64,000 nucleotides of DNA. Source: a virus. The notes under the pieces were generated by a model, which made no database searches, was not told where the DNA came from, and saw only the letters and a program-made list of their open reading frames with translations. Below are positions 16,896 to 24,757 of this stretch, piece by piece; positions within the stretch are counted from its first letter, which is position 1; the number at the start of each line of letters is the position of its first letter. The position numbers and the translations under genes were made by a program. The stretch covers positions 1-64,000 of IMG/VR virus record IMGVR_UViG_3300025087_000036. One strand, written 5' to 3'.

Positions 16896-17072
16896 GTGAC
16901 AAAAGAAGAGTTAAAGGATTTGATAAGAAGTGTTGTATCAGATATGTATGATAACTTGATAGACGAAGAATCTCCAGCTAATACAACAGCTAATGTTGCA
17001 GGATACGATGCCCCATTTGGTTCAACTATTCGTAGAAAACTCAAAGATGTTATTGACGACAAAAAAGAATAG
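16896..17072 (+). CDS. Small phage protein, 58 aa
   Basis: GTG start behind GGGGGA. Helical N-terminus (TKEELKDLIRSVVSDMYD) and a C-terminal motif ANTTANVAGYDAPFG seen, as I recall, in several short myovirus proteins. No membrane segment. It leads the probable lysis cassette and ends 8 bases before the holin-like gene. Confidence 0.6.
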   Translation: MTKEELKDLIRSVVSDMYDNLIDEESPANTTANVAGYDAPFGSTIRRKLKDVIDDKKE

Positions 17073-17080
17073 GGTGGAAT

Positions 17081-17305
17081 ATGGTGGACTTGAATGTTGC
17101 TGATGTTGCTAGTCAACTTGTAGAAAAATATGGTGCTGCTGGGGTAGCATTTTATTTTATCTTTGCATATATGAAAAATGAGATGAATAGAATTAGCGAT
17201 AGATTGGATTCACTGATATCTTTGTGTAATAAATCCTTTGGTGTAGTTATTGCTATGGCTCAAGAAAAATTCAAGGATAAGAGTGGGGGTGACTGTGATG
17301 ACTAG
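17081..17305 (+). CDS. Holin-like small membrane protein
   Basis: 74 residues: a short N-terminal stretch, one membrane helix (AAGVAFYFIFAYM) and an amphipathic helix with a charged end (MNRISDRLDSLISLC). This is the build of BhlA/UviB-type phage holins. GGTGG precedes ATG 17081. With the amidase 0.6 kb downstream it supports a lysis role (controlled pore formation), but the holin call rests on architecture and position only. Confidence 0.6.
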   Translation: MVDLNVADVASQLVEKYGAAGVAFYFIFAYMKNEMNRISDRLDSLISLCNKSFGVVIAMAQEKFKDKSGGDCDD

Positions 17306-17819
17306 TTTTGTGGTTAGTATAATCGGTATCACTATGTTTTTTATCTTCTACAAAGTTGCCCTGCATAAATTAGCAAAGTTTAGATTTGCAACTGACAAAA
17401 GATTCGAAGATTTGTATGAAAAATGGGACAATGATATAACATCTCTAATAGATGAATTTGGTATAGAAAACATTGATTTTCATTGTATGGATACCCCCAC
17501 ACTTAAAAAAAAAATAGGTGATGGAGCAAAGATTGTGTCTATTGGTAACAAGACAGACAAGGGTTATGATTTTTTTCATTCAAAAATTAACTCTGGGTAT
17601 TATCTAGGGGAGCATTGTCACCATAGCTCTTCTGAATTTTTTTATGTGCTACACGGAAAAATGGAGATATCTGTAAGTAACTCCTACACCAACATTTTAA
17701 AGCGTGGGGATTGTTTGTATATTCCCCATAACATAAAACACACAGTTAGATGTTTGGAAGATGCAGATGTTATCGTTGTGGCTTTGCCACCAATTTTTCC
17801 AATACGCAAAGTTGGTTAG
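17298..17819 (+). CDS. Membrane-anchored cupin protein
   Basis: Start chosen at ATG 17298 (GGGGGTGA just upstream); GTG 17289 is an alternative. An N-terminal membrane helix (VVSIIGITMFFIFYKV) is followed by a charged linker and a single cupin fold: GEHCHHSSSEFFYVLHG (metal His/His/Glu), then LKRGDCLYIPHNIKHTV. The protein should sit in the inner membrane. It overlaps the holin-like gene by 8 bases and precedes the amidase, an odd place for a cupin; a lysis-linked role is inferred, not shown. Confidence 0.75.
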   Translation: MTSFVVSIIGITMFFIFYKVALHKLAKFRFATDKRFEDLYEKWDNDITSLIDEFGIENIDFHCMDTPTLKKKIGDGAKIVSIGNKTDKGYDFFHSKINSGYYLGEHCHHSSSEFFYVLHGKMEISVSNSYTNILKRGDCLYIPHNIKHTVRCLEDADVIVVALPPIFPIRKVG

Positions 17820-17873
17820 GGTATGACATTGTTTGCGTTCATAAAACTATTCGTGGCAATCAAGGAGAAGCTT

Positions 17874-18404
17874 ATGGCAATATCTGGTGACTTCAAAATC
17901 AATGAAATAGAACTAACTGTTAACCCAAAGTACAGCGGGCAAACTCATATCTGGGGGCAAAGGGATCTAAGTAGAATCAAGAAGATAATTAACCACCAGC
18001 AATTAGCAGAGGGTACAACTGTTGCAACTAACAACTACCATATTAGTGAGGACTCCCATTTGAAAAAAGGTGGGGCACCAAAAATAGCTTATCACTACAC
18101 CATAGAAAAAGATGGAACAGTGTATAAGGTTAACGATCACACAGATGTTGTTTGGCATTGTGCTGGTCAGAATACCACGTCTATTGGAATTATGTTGTGT
18201 GGAGATTTTACTGGTCCAGGTCATGTTGGAAAATCAGAACCAACAAAGGCACAACTAGGAAGCTTGAGGGGGCTCTTGAATCATCTCACCAAGGAGCTTA
18301 CCTTACCCAGGACTAGTGTGTATGGGCATTGTGATTTTGGTAAGCCAGCCTGCCCAGGAAACATTGTGATGGATCTAATCAAAGAATACAGGGGTGATGC
18401 TTAA
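17874..18404 (+). CDS. N-acetylmuramoyl-L-alanine amidase (endolysin)
   Basis: The frame is open from 17823, but AAGGAG (17862-17867) points to ATG 17874 (MAISGDFKIN), giving 176 residues. Amidase_2/PGRP fold: a zinc His in HISEDSH or YHYTIEKDG, WHCAGQNTTSIGI, a second zinc His in YGHCDFGKPACPG, and the Cys three residues before the Pro-Gly. It cuts the lactyl-peptide bond in peptidoglycan at the end of infection. No signal peptide or cell-wall-binding domain is present, so it needs the holin for export. Confidence 0.9.
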   Translation: MAISGDFKINEIELTVNPKYSGQTHIWGQRDLSRIKKIINHQQLAEGTTVATNNYHISEDSHLKKGGAPKIAYHYTIEKDGTVYKVNDHTDVVWHCAGQNTTSIGIMLCGDFTGPGHVGKSEPTKAQLGSLRGLLNHLTKELTLPRTSVYGHCDFGKPACPGNIVMDLIKEYRGDA

Positions 18405-18691
18405 TGAACAAACCATTTTACCACAAGCTCTATAGTTATCCCATCTTGGTTTTGGAAAATGGAACTTGGTGCGGAAGAAAAATGAGTAGCTTTGTAACCA
18501 AAATTTCAGTTGGGAATTTTTCATACTTGGTGGTTAACAAATCAATGGTGAAAGAGGGTGTTGATTTTGATGGGTTCTTAACCTTGTACTTGTCAGCAAA
18601 CAAAACCTCAGAGAGAGTTCACCCAAACAATAAAGCTAAGTTTGTCGAGGAAACCACATTTCTGTATAACAGACTTGGGGGCAAGATGTAA
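18404..18691 (+). CDS. Hypothetical protein, 95 aa
   Basis: TAATG overlap with the amidase stop. Beta-rich sequence (KLYSYPILVLENGTWCG, KISVGNFSYLVVNKSMV). No known family or motif. Confidence 0.62.
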   Translation: MNKPFYHKLYSYPILVLENGTWCGRKMSSFVTKISVGNFSYLVVNKSMVKEGVDFDGFLTLYLSANKTSERVHPNNKAKFVEETTFLYNRLGGKM

Positions 18692-18692
18692 C

Positions 18693-18950
18693 ATGAAAAA
18701 ATTAGATGTTGATAAGGTAATCAAAGAAGTAATATTGGAGATGCTAGAAGAGGGTGACAAGAAGCTTATTTTTTTGATGAAACAGCATGACCTAGTTTAT
18801 GGTGAAATCAATGAGGGTGGGTTTGTTGAAGATAAGGTTAGACTGATAATGGAATCGTTGGGGTTGTCTAGTGAACCCAAGGAACCAACAGCAGATGTTA
18901 AAGAGAAAAACAGGTTGTTGGAGTTAGCTGGTATAGGGGGTAAGCAATGA
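18693..18950 (+). CDS. Hypothetical protein ending in an ELAGI motif
   Basis: Start at ATG 18693, one base after the previous stop and behind TTGGGGG; the frame is open upstream but overlaps coding sequence. 85 residues, highly charged and helical. It ends NRLLELAGIGGKQ; a similar xELA(A/G)I element begins the proteins at 40505 and 50448. Function unknown. Confidence 0.62.
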   Translation: MKKLDVDKVIKEVILEMLEEGDKKLIFLMKQHDLVYGEINEGGFVEDKVRLIMESLGLSSEPKEPTADVKEKNRLLELAGIGGKQ

Positions 18951-19342
18951 AAAGATCGGAACTGAAGGCCATAATAAAGGAAGCCCTAATTGAAGCACTA
19001 CCATCCGTGCTATTGACAATAAATGAAGCACAAAAGCTGCCAACCACAATAGCAAAACCGTCCTTAAAAGAGAACATTTCTTCTACACCAAAGTTTGGTT
19101 CTACAAAAAAGAAGACCTTAAACCCATATGGTGACATTGAAGAAATCAGACAACAGGTTAAGGTGCCCCCAATAGAGGAAACTAGTGATAGGGTGGATAT
19201 CACAAGGGGCATTGGAATACTAGAATGGTTCGCCAAAGAGGGTGGTCCAGTTGTAACTGAATCTGAATTTGGGCACACAGACGAAGATGTCGAGAACCTA
19301 CTAAAAAAATATAATTTGGGAGCGATAAATGCCAAGAGCTAA
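18947..19342 (+). CDS. Hypothetical protein, possibly 3'-altered by HNH insertion
   Basis: 131 residues, ATGA overlap upstream. N-terminal helix (MKRSELKAIIKEALIEAL) then a disordered, Pro/Thr-rich middle. The last five codons (NAKS-stop) are made of the start of the HNH gene at 19329, so the original end may have been replaced when that gene inserted. Confidence 0.6.
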   Translation: MKRSELKAIIKEALIEALPSVLLTINEAQKLPTTIAKPSLKENISSTPKFGSTKKKTLNPYGDIEEIRQQVKVPPIEETSDRVDITRGIGILEWFAKEGGPVVTESEFGHTDEDVENLLKKYNLGAINAKS

Positions 19343-20036
19343 TTTTGAAACAGGAACGAAAGTATGTTCAAGGTGTAAGATTGAGAAACCTATTGAGCAA
19401 TTTTGTACTAAGAAAGCAAATAAAGATGGGTTGAATAGTTGGTGCAAAAATTGTTGTAACAACCAAGGTAACATTTACAGTGAAAACAACAAAGATAAAA
19501 TAAAACAGTATTATGAGATTAACAAAGATAAGATTAAGCAGTACAACAAAGCTTGGAGAGAAGACAACAAAGATCACATGAAACAATGCCAAAAAGCTTG
19601 GATGGAAAACAACCAAGATAAAATGAAACAATATACAAGAAACAAATACGAAAAATATAAAAAATCTGGCCTGTGTACCCAATGTGGGTCACAGCTTATG
19701 ATAAATAGTAACACATTGTGTGAAAAATGTTGGTTCAAAAGTTGTTCCAATAACAACCTTGGCTCAAGAAAGCATTGGGAACATCTAAAAACCCTGTTTG
19801 AAGAACAAAATCATAAGTGTGCCTACACAGGGCTTGATCTTATCTTGGGAGTCAATGCTTCCATTGATCACATAAAACCAATATCAAGGTATCCAGAATT
19901 AGCAAAAAACCTGAAAAATGTTTGCTGGTGTGATTCATTAACAAATAAGTCAAAAAATGATCGTGATCTAAGTGAATTTGAAAATGAACTTAATGAGTTG
20001 GTTTTTTATGACAGAAAGCGTTGTAACACCCAATGA
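19329..20036 (+). CDS. HNH homing endonuclease with repeat linker (copy A)
   Basis: 235 residues. Order: an N-terminal zinc ribbon (CSRCKIEKPIEQF, CKNCC), four tandem linker units of 12-15 residues built on NKDKxKQYxKAWxE, a second zinc site (CTQCG, CEKC), then the nuclease (HKCAYTGLDLILG, ASIDHIKPISRYP, NVCWCDSLTNKSKND). It overlaps the 3' end of the preceding gene and the start of the next by 4 bases. A sister copy lies at 42093 and remnants at 50251 and 52795. Confidence 0.9.
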   Translation: MPRANFETGTKVCSRCKIEKPIEQFCTKKANKDGLNSWCKNCCNNQGNIYSENNKDKIKQYYEINKDKIKQYNKAWREDNKDHMKQCQKAWMENNQDKMKQYTRNKYEKYKKSGLCTQCGSQLMINSNTLCEKCWFKSCSNNNLGSRKHWEHLKTLFEEQNHKCAYTGLDLILGVNASIDHIKPISRYPELAKNLKNVCWCDSLTNKSKNDRDLSEFENELNELVFYDRKRCNTQ

Positions 20037-21271
20037 AAATTCCAGCAAGCATAAAAAAGAGAATGGACGAATTTGATCTTGATCAAATCAAGATGGGTAT
20101 TGGTGTAGAAAAAGAACACGATACAGACGATGAACTTGATGTGGTTGATTCCAATCTTGATTTATTGAAGATTGTGCTTGCTCATTTGGAAGAGGATCCA
20201 AAGTATTACACCAAACTGAAAACAATAGATGAAGGGACTAAAATGATTATCAAAGAAAACCCAGATCGTGTGAAGGCAAAGAAGGTTTCCTTTTATTGGG
20301 ATTCCAAAGAGAATTATGCATTCGGATATCTCAATGGTGAAATGAAGGTTAGTGAACATCAAGGAACAACCCACCGGGAACTTGGTAGGAGTAGAAGAAA
20401 CTTCAAGTATCCAGGAAGATTTTGGCCTGAAAAAAAGCTGATTAGTTTTTGGGTTTATCCACCCAGGGATAGTTTGAAAAAGGTGTTGCTGGACATACAG
20501 GAAGTACACAATGGTCACATCAAAAATCGTGATATGGTTCCTGGAAAAAGAAGAAGGCCAATCATCATATTGAATTGGAGAATTGAAATTCCTGCCAAAG
20601 ATGTTATTGTTGCCATCAAAGGAAAGGGCGAAACCAATGCAAGTAAATACATAAACGCAGAGGGAATGCAAGCAGCATCGGAAAAAGCTATAAGGGTAAA
20701 TGATTTTTTCAACGATGCTAAGAACTCTATCCTATATCCAATCAAAGATGTGTTGTCAGGAAAGCCTTTAAAGGGAATGGGGGAAGATTGGCTTAGTAGT
20801 GTTGGTTTGAGTGTTGACAATGGACAAGAGCATATGAAGGCAATCAAACAAAAGACAATAGTAAAGATGTCGCCAGAAGAAAAGGTGAAGCTATACAACT
20901 ACTTCAAAGAAAAGGGTAGGTTGTCTCCAGCAGAAGAGAGAATGTATCGGTTGATGTACCATGAGAACTATGAGATGTACAGGCAACTTGGATCCAAGAA
21001 AATTTATTTGGTTGAGGGAAAATACTTTACAAGACAGAAGAGTTATGATATAATAACAGAAATGCCTTATGTGATCATTGGTGAGAAAGAGATAGACCTT
21101 GAGTTTGAGAAAGACAAAGTTGCTGGGTTAAAGAAAATCATCAAGGCAACCATGAAGGAAGAAATAACAGACAAGCATGGCAACCACTTCAAGTTAGAAA
21201 CACCACAGGAGATAGATGAGTTTGTTAACAGGCTAATGAAAAATCCTCAAGTGAGGGGAATGCTGAAGTAA
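20033..21271 (+). CDS. Hypothetical protein, 412 aa, with DUF5661-like N-terminus
   Basis: ATGA overlap with the HNH gene. Residues ~25-70 (VEKEHDTDDELDVVDSNLD, then LLKIVLAHLEEDPKYYTKL) resemble the short DUF5661 helical module found in phage structural-type proteins. The remainder, with a basic centre (GKRRRPIIILNWRIEIP) and a helical C-terminus, is not recognised. No transmembrane segment. Placed by neighbours in an unassigned block after lysis. Confidence 0.7.
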   Translation: MKIPASIKKRMDEFDLDQIKMGIGVEKEHDTDDELDVVDSNLDLLKIVLAHLEEDPKYYTKLKTIDEGTKMIIKENPDRVKAKKVSFYWDSKENYAFGYLNGEMKVSEHQGTTHRELGRSRRNFKYPGRFWPEKKLISFWVYPPRDSLKKVLLDIQEVHNGHIKNRDMVPGKRRRPIIILNWRIEIPAKDVIVAIKGKGETNASKYINAEGMQAASEKAIRVNDFFNDAKNSILYPIKDVLSGKPLKGMGEDWLSSVGLSVDNGQEHMKAIKQKTIVKMSPEEKVKLYNYFKEKGRLSPAEERMYRLMYHENYEMYRQLGSKKIYLVEGKYFTRQKSYDIITEMPYVIIGEKEIDLEFEKDKVAGLKKIIKATMKEEITDKHGNHFKLETPQEIDEFVNRLMKNPQVRGMLK

Positions 21272-21289
21272 GGAAGGTGGTGATGTCAA

Positions 21290-21355
21290 ATGCTTGGGTT
21301 TGAACTTGTATTGGCTCTTTCCTTGATCGATCTTTTTTGGTGGTTAAGGAAGTAG
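21290..21355 (+). CDS. Possible 21-residue membrane peptide
   Basis: MLGFELVLALSLIDLFWWL followed by RK-stop, behind AAGGAAGGTGG. It would be a single membrane helix with a positive end. Such tiny ORFs occur by chance; the binding site and hydrophobicity are the only support. Confidence 0.3.
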   Translation: MLGFELVLALSLIDLFWWLRK

Positions 21356-21358
21356 CAT

Positions 21359-21390
21359 GAGCGGAGTCGAGCGGGGGTAATTGAGCGGAG
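21359..21390 (+). repeat. Three GAGCGGRG repeats in a GC-rich patch
   Basis: GAGCGGAG (21359), GAGCGGGG (21369) and GAGCGGAG (21383) lie within 32 bases of a spacer, in clear contrast to the AT-rich surroundings. Possibly a protein-binding site or part of a structured RNA. The rest of the 21272-21442 spacer shows nothing else except the tiny ORF. Confidence 0.45.
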
Positions 21391-21442
21391 CGGAAGATAT
21401 GCAACATGATTGCCCCCCATTTATTTGAAAGGTTGGTTACAG

Positions 21443-21592
21443 GTGAGCATTATTAGTTCCATACATGCCGACATTGGTAATAGAAAAAGAGAAGAGTGGA
21501 TAAAGATGTTGGAGGAAGCCTATGCCACAAGGGATTGGAATCTCCTACGATCAGTCATTGATTACATGAGAGAGGATGTGTTCTGTGAATGA
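21443..21592 (+). CDS. Small hypothetical protein, 49 aa
   Basis: GTG 21443 with AAAGG about 9 bases upstream is preferred over the earlier TTG 21410. Acidic helical protein (KREEWIKMLEEAYATRDWN, then LLRSVIDYMREDV). Overlaps the next start. Unknown function. Confidence 0.5.
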   Translation: MSIISSIHADIGNRKREEWIKMLEEAYATRDWNLLRSVIDYMREDVFCE

Positions 21593-21842
21593 GATAATTG
21601 AGTGCGCTGCCATAAAGCTAAACGGAAAAATTCACGCACTAGAAAGACCAAATCGGCACCACAACATAATCCACATGCTATTCGATGAAACTGGTATACC
21701 AGTTAGGTCTTTCGGTCAAGGATTTTTAACTAGTCGTGGTAGGTTTGTGTTGCGTGATGAAGCGTTGGTTATTGCTAAATCTAGTGGTCAAGTTGGGGAA
21801 AAGTTGATTGGGTCTATTTTAACCAGTGAGGATATGTGGTAG
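21585..21842 (+). CDS. Hypothetical phage protein, 85 aa
   Basis: Start placed at GTG 21585 (AGAGG 8 bases upstream); ATG 21576 is the alternative. The pattern IKLNGKIHALERPNRHH...GFLTSRGRFVLRDEALVIAK...SEDMW matches a widespread small phage protein type that I know only as 'hypothetical'. The RPNRHH and GRF elements are its conserved core. Confidence 0.65.
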   Translation: MNEIIECAAIKLNGKIHALERPNRHHNIIHMLFDETGIPVRSFGQGFLTSRGRFVLRDEALVIAKSSGQVGEKLIGSILTSEDMW

Positions 21843-21845
21843 GTT

Positions 21846-22205
21846 ATGGGGAAAATCATTGGTATTGTAGGTTCTAGGAATCGTGAGAACCCAAATACAT
21901 TGTTGAAAATTCTGGAAGTGTTCGATGTGATATACCAACCAGGAGATTGGATATGCTCTGGTGGTTGTTCCAGGGGTGCGGATAGCTTTGCCCACTACAT
22001 CCATCTTGATCGTAAACTACCATACCTTGAGTTTCCTGCTGATTGGAAAACGCACGGTAAGCGTGCTGGGTTTGTTTGTAACACGGATATAGCAAAGTTT
22101 TCGGATGTTCTCATCGCTGCCCCTGGAGATCCAGGACATGGCACAAGGGACACCATAAAGAAGTTTGTCGAGTTTCATGGAGAGGAAAATTTACACATAA
22201 TATGA
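21846..22205 (+). CDS. SLOG-fold (YspA/DUF2493-like) protein
   Basis: 119 residues of a Rossmann-like fold: KIIGIVGSRNREN at the N-terminus, WICSGGCSRGADSFAHYI (the GGxxGxD nucleotide-binding loop of DprA/SLOG proteins), then a DVLIAAPGDPGHGTRDTI loop. Members are thought to bind nucleotides or nucleotide-sugar derivatives; the phage role is unknown. GTAGGTT precedes ATG 21846. Confidence 0.75.
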   Translation: MGKIIGIVGSRNRENPNTLLKILEVFDVIYQPGDWICSGGCSRGADSFAHYIHLDRKLPYLEFPADWKTHGKRAGFVCNTDIAKFSDVLIAAPGDPGHGTRDTIKKFVEFHGEENLHII

Positions 22206-22247
22206 ACACTACTGATTATTGGTAGAGCAAAAATGACCCCAACTGCA

Positions 22248-22254
22248 TATTTAT
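22248..22254 (+). promoter_or_regulatory. TATTTAT late-promoter-like box
   Basis: CATATTTAT 18 bases before ATG 22272 of an HNH endonuclease gene, followed by a GGGGG-containing ribosome binding site. Confidence 0.55.
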
Positions 22255-22271
22255 TGTGTGGGGGTGAATAG

Positions 22272-22829
22272 ATGTATACTGCAACTTGTGTTGGCTGTGG
22301 GTTAATTAGAGTTTTTCCAAGATATTGGACAAGGCGGCATAAAAATTGGAAATGCAGACCTTGCGCTCATTCTGGATTAGACACATGGAATAAAGGTTTA
22401 ACAAAAGAATGCCACCCTGGTTTAATGAAAATCGCAGATGCATCAAAAAATTTTTACGAAAAGAATAGAGATAGCATAAGGGTCCACCATGAGTCAACTG
22501 GATATTGGACACCACTTTCTGCAAAAACAAAATGGGAAGCATATAAACAGTTGGTAAATTTGTACACAAAGCATTCCGATATATCTTTACTGGAAAATTA
22601 CAGTGAATATATCCAAACAAAACACATATTGCAACCATCTGGATACACATTGGATCATAATTTTAGTGTCCTAGAGGGGTTTAAACAAGATGTTCCCCCG
22701 CATATAATTGGTTGCGTTATCAATCTTAGCATAATATATCGTGGGGAAAACAGTTCGAAGCACGCAAAGTGTTCAATAACGAAAGAAGAGTTATATGAAA
22801 GATATGACAGATTCATTAAAGGTGGGTGA
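22272..22829 (+). CDS. HNH homing endonuclease upstream of a glycosyltransferase
   Basis: 185 residues. N-terminal zinc ribbon (CVGCGLIRVF, KCRPCAHS), a helical spacer, and a nuclease core with LDHNFSVLEGFKQDVPP, IGCVINLSIIYRGENSSKH and SITKEEL, a pattern shared with the HNH gene at 49511 (LDHIYSIYDG...). It ends 8 bases before the GTG of the glycosyltransferase gene, whose 5' end is interrupted by TAG and an inverted repeat, an arrangement resembling an endonuclease plus resistance insert. Confidence 0.85.
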   Translation: MYTATCVGCGLIRVFPRYWTRRHKNWKCRPCAHSGLDTWNKGLTKECHPGLMKIADASKNFYEKNRDSIRVHHESTGYWTPLSAKTKWEAYKQLVNLYTKHSDISLLENYSEYIQTKHILQPSGYTLDHNFSVLEGFKQDVPPHIIGCVINLSIIYRGENSSKHAKCSITKEELYERYDRFIKGG

Positions 22830-22832
22830 TCA

Positions 22833-22897
22833 AATAGTGCCCAACAAAATTAGAATTTTAATCATACCCAGCGATTCTTATGGTGTTGGGCACTATT
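22833..22897 (+). other. 14-bp inverted repeat ending at TAG in a glycosyltransferase gene
   Basis: AATAGTGCCCAACA (22833-22846) is the exact complement of TGTTGGGCACTATT (22884-22897), with a 37-base loop. The left arm contains the GTG start codon; the right arm covers GGG-CAC-TAT and the T of the interrupting TAG. Such a stem could control initiation and/or promote hopping from TAT. Confidence 0.8.
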
Positions 22898-23987
22898 AGC
22901 TTACCGATCAATTTGGGTTGCACAAGAGATACAAAAAAACCATGGGGAAGAGTTTGAGGTTGACATTAGACTAATGCAACCAATAACAGAGGACGATATA
23001 GGGGAGTTTGATATTGTCCACTATCACAGACGCATCGCCGAACCTGAAACAACCCCACTATGGGCTGATAAATTTCGCACAGCCGGTGCGATTGTTGTTT
23101 CTGATATTGACGACTTCTGGCTGCCGTTTTTTGGGCACCCAGCTTATCACATGGTTGTGGCGAAGGGTATCCATCACCAAATCATTGAAAATCTAAGGTG
23201 CGCTGATTGGGTTACAACAACCACAGAAATCTATGCAGAACACATAAGAAGGACCATAAACAAAAATGTTCACATCATACCAAATGCTATTGATCCCAAT
23301 TTGAAGATGTGGCAAAACCCAACCACAGAATCAGATAGAGTTAGGGTTGGTTGGATTGGTGGCTCAAGTCATGAGAGAGATTTGGACAAAATCAAGGGCA
23401 CTTTCAATGTGTTGTTCAATGATAAGGAGATTGCTAGTAAGATTCAGGTTGTTATGTGTGGATATGACACAAGGGGAACTGTTACTGAATTACATCCCCT
23501 AACCAAAGAGGAAAGAACAAGGAAAATAACCCCAGAAGAGTCCATATGGAACAAATTTGAAGCCATATTCAACGACAATGGTAAGGCAACACCAGAACAG
23601 TATGTAAGAAGGACAACACTTCCCATAACTCAATATGGAAACCACTATAAGCATGTGGACATTTGCTTGGCACCGCTAGATGAACACACATTCAATGAGT
23701 GCAAGTCTGAATTGAAGATAATTGAAACTGGTATGTGCAAAAAAGCGTTGATTGCATCTGATTTGTATGTCTACAAGCAGTTGTTAACTCATAGGGAGAA
23801 TGCGTTGTTGGTCAACCCAAGGAAAAACCATAAGCTATGGCACAAATACATTCGGCAACTGATACTAGATGATGCAATGAGAAAAGAGTTGTCAGAAAAT
23901 TTGTATAAGTTGGTATACCCAAAATATTCATTGGAGCATGTTACAAATGAAAGGTGTGAGTGGTATAGAAAAATACTTTCAACATGA
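22837..23987 (+). CDS. Glycosyltransferase with TAG interruption at codon 21
   Basis: From GTG 22837 the frame reads KIRILIIPSDSYGVGHY then TAG (22897-22899). Eight bases later the other frame continues RSIWVAQEIQKNHGEEFEV into the long ORF. Joined, the start has the family pattern of GT4-like phage glycosyltransferases (PSD.YGVGHYRS...AQ). TAT before the stop and TAC (22902-22904) before the resumption are synonymous Tyr codons, so a ribosome hopping TAT to TAC would restore the frame and give about 380 residues. The body has DIVHYHR, a C-terminal Rossmann part (RVGWIGGSSHERDL, LAPLDEHTFNECKSELKIIE) and modifies host or phage sugars. It is the first gene of the sugar cluster. Confidence 0.75.
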
Positions 23988-24688
23988 TGTATTACATTCT
24001 TTATGAAACAACAAACTTGATAAATGGAAAAAAATACAGGGGCGTTCATAAAACAAAAAATCTCAATGATGGGTATTTGGGGTCAGGGGTGTTGCTTACA
24101 AAAGCAATCCGAAAATATGGAAAACAAAACTTTAGTAGGGAGATATTGGTTGAGTTGTTTTCATACGAAGAAATGATTGAAGAAGAAAAATATGTTGACC
24201 ACAAGTGGGTTTTTCGCAGAGACACATACAACCTAGAAACAGGGGGAATTAGTGGAAGAGAATGGTCAAACGAAGCAAAAACTAAACACAAATTAAGGAT
24301 GAATAGTCCAGAGACAAAAAAAAGATTGTGTGAAGCGCAAAAGAAATTACAAAACACCCCAAAAAGAAAAAATAGGGCAAGAGAGATAATGAACGAGTTA
24401 TGGGGAAATAGTGAATTTAGGCACAAACAAAAAAGAATAATGGAGAGCCTAGAGTTCAAAGTAAAACAATCCAGGGGGATTTCTAAATCCTGGGAAAAAA
24501 GAGATAGAGAATCGTTTTCAGATAAAATGCGTGGTAAAAATCACAAACTACATAAGTCATTTGTTGTTGGTTGTAGACAGTTTGATTCTTTAGATGAAGC
24601 AAGCAAGGTGTTTGGTGTTACCAGAATGACAATTAGTAATAGATTAAAGTCAAAAACAAAAAAATGGAAAGATTGGGTTTATCTATAA
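23984..24688 (+). CDS. GIY-YIG homing endonuclease with NUMOD1-like tail
   Basis: 234 residues, start overlapping the glycosyltransferase stop. Nuclease domain: YYILYETTNLINGKKYRGVH (GVH replaces the common GQT), AIRKYGKQNFSREI, and Glu in MIEEEKYV. A charged helical linker leads to a C-terminal NUMOD1-type DNA-reading helix-turn-helix (FDSLDEASKVFGVTRMTI). It has no TATTTAT box, unlike other members here. A strong sigma-70-like promoter follows. Confidence 0.88.
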   Translation: MMYYILYETTNLINGKKYRGVHKTKNLNDGYLGSGVLLTKAIRKYGKQNFSREILVELFSYEEMIEEEKYVDHKWVFRRDTYNLETGGISGREWSNEAKTKHKLRMNSPETKKRLCEAQKKLQNTPKRKNRAREIMNELWGNSEFRHKQKRIMESLEFKVKQSRGISKSWEKRDRESFSDKMRGKNHKLHKSFVVGCRQFDSLDEASKVFGVTRMTISNRLKSKTKKWKDWVYL

Positions 24689-24693
24689 AAACC

Positions 24694-24722
24694 TTTACAT
24701 TTTTTGGTGAATGTGGTATAAT
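24694..24722 (+). promoter_or_regulatory. Sigma-70-type promoter (TTTACA-17-TATAAT)
   Basis: TTTACA at 24694-24699 and TATAAT at 24717-24722 with a 17-base spacer. Near-perfect host-type promoter upstream of the HD-domain gene; it probably acts early. Confidence 0.85.
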
Positions 24723-24757
24723 GAGTGTGTTACAAACAAGTTATAGGAAGGTAAGTC

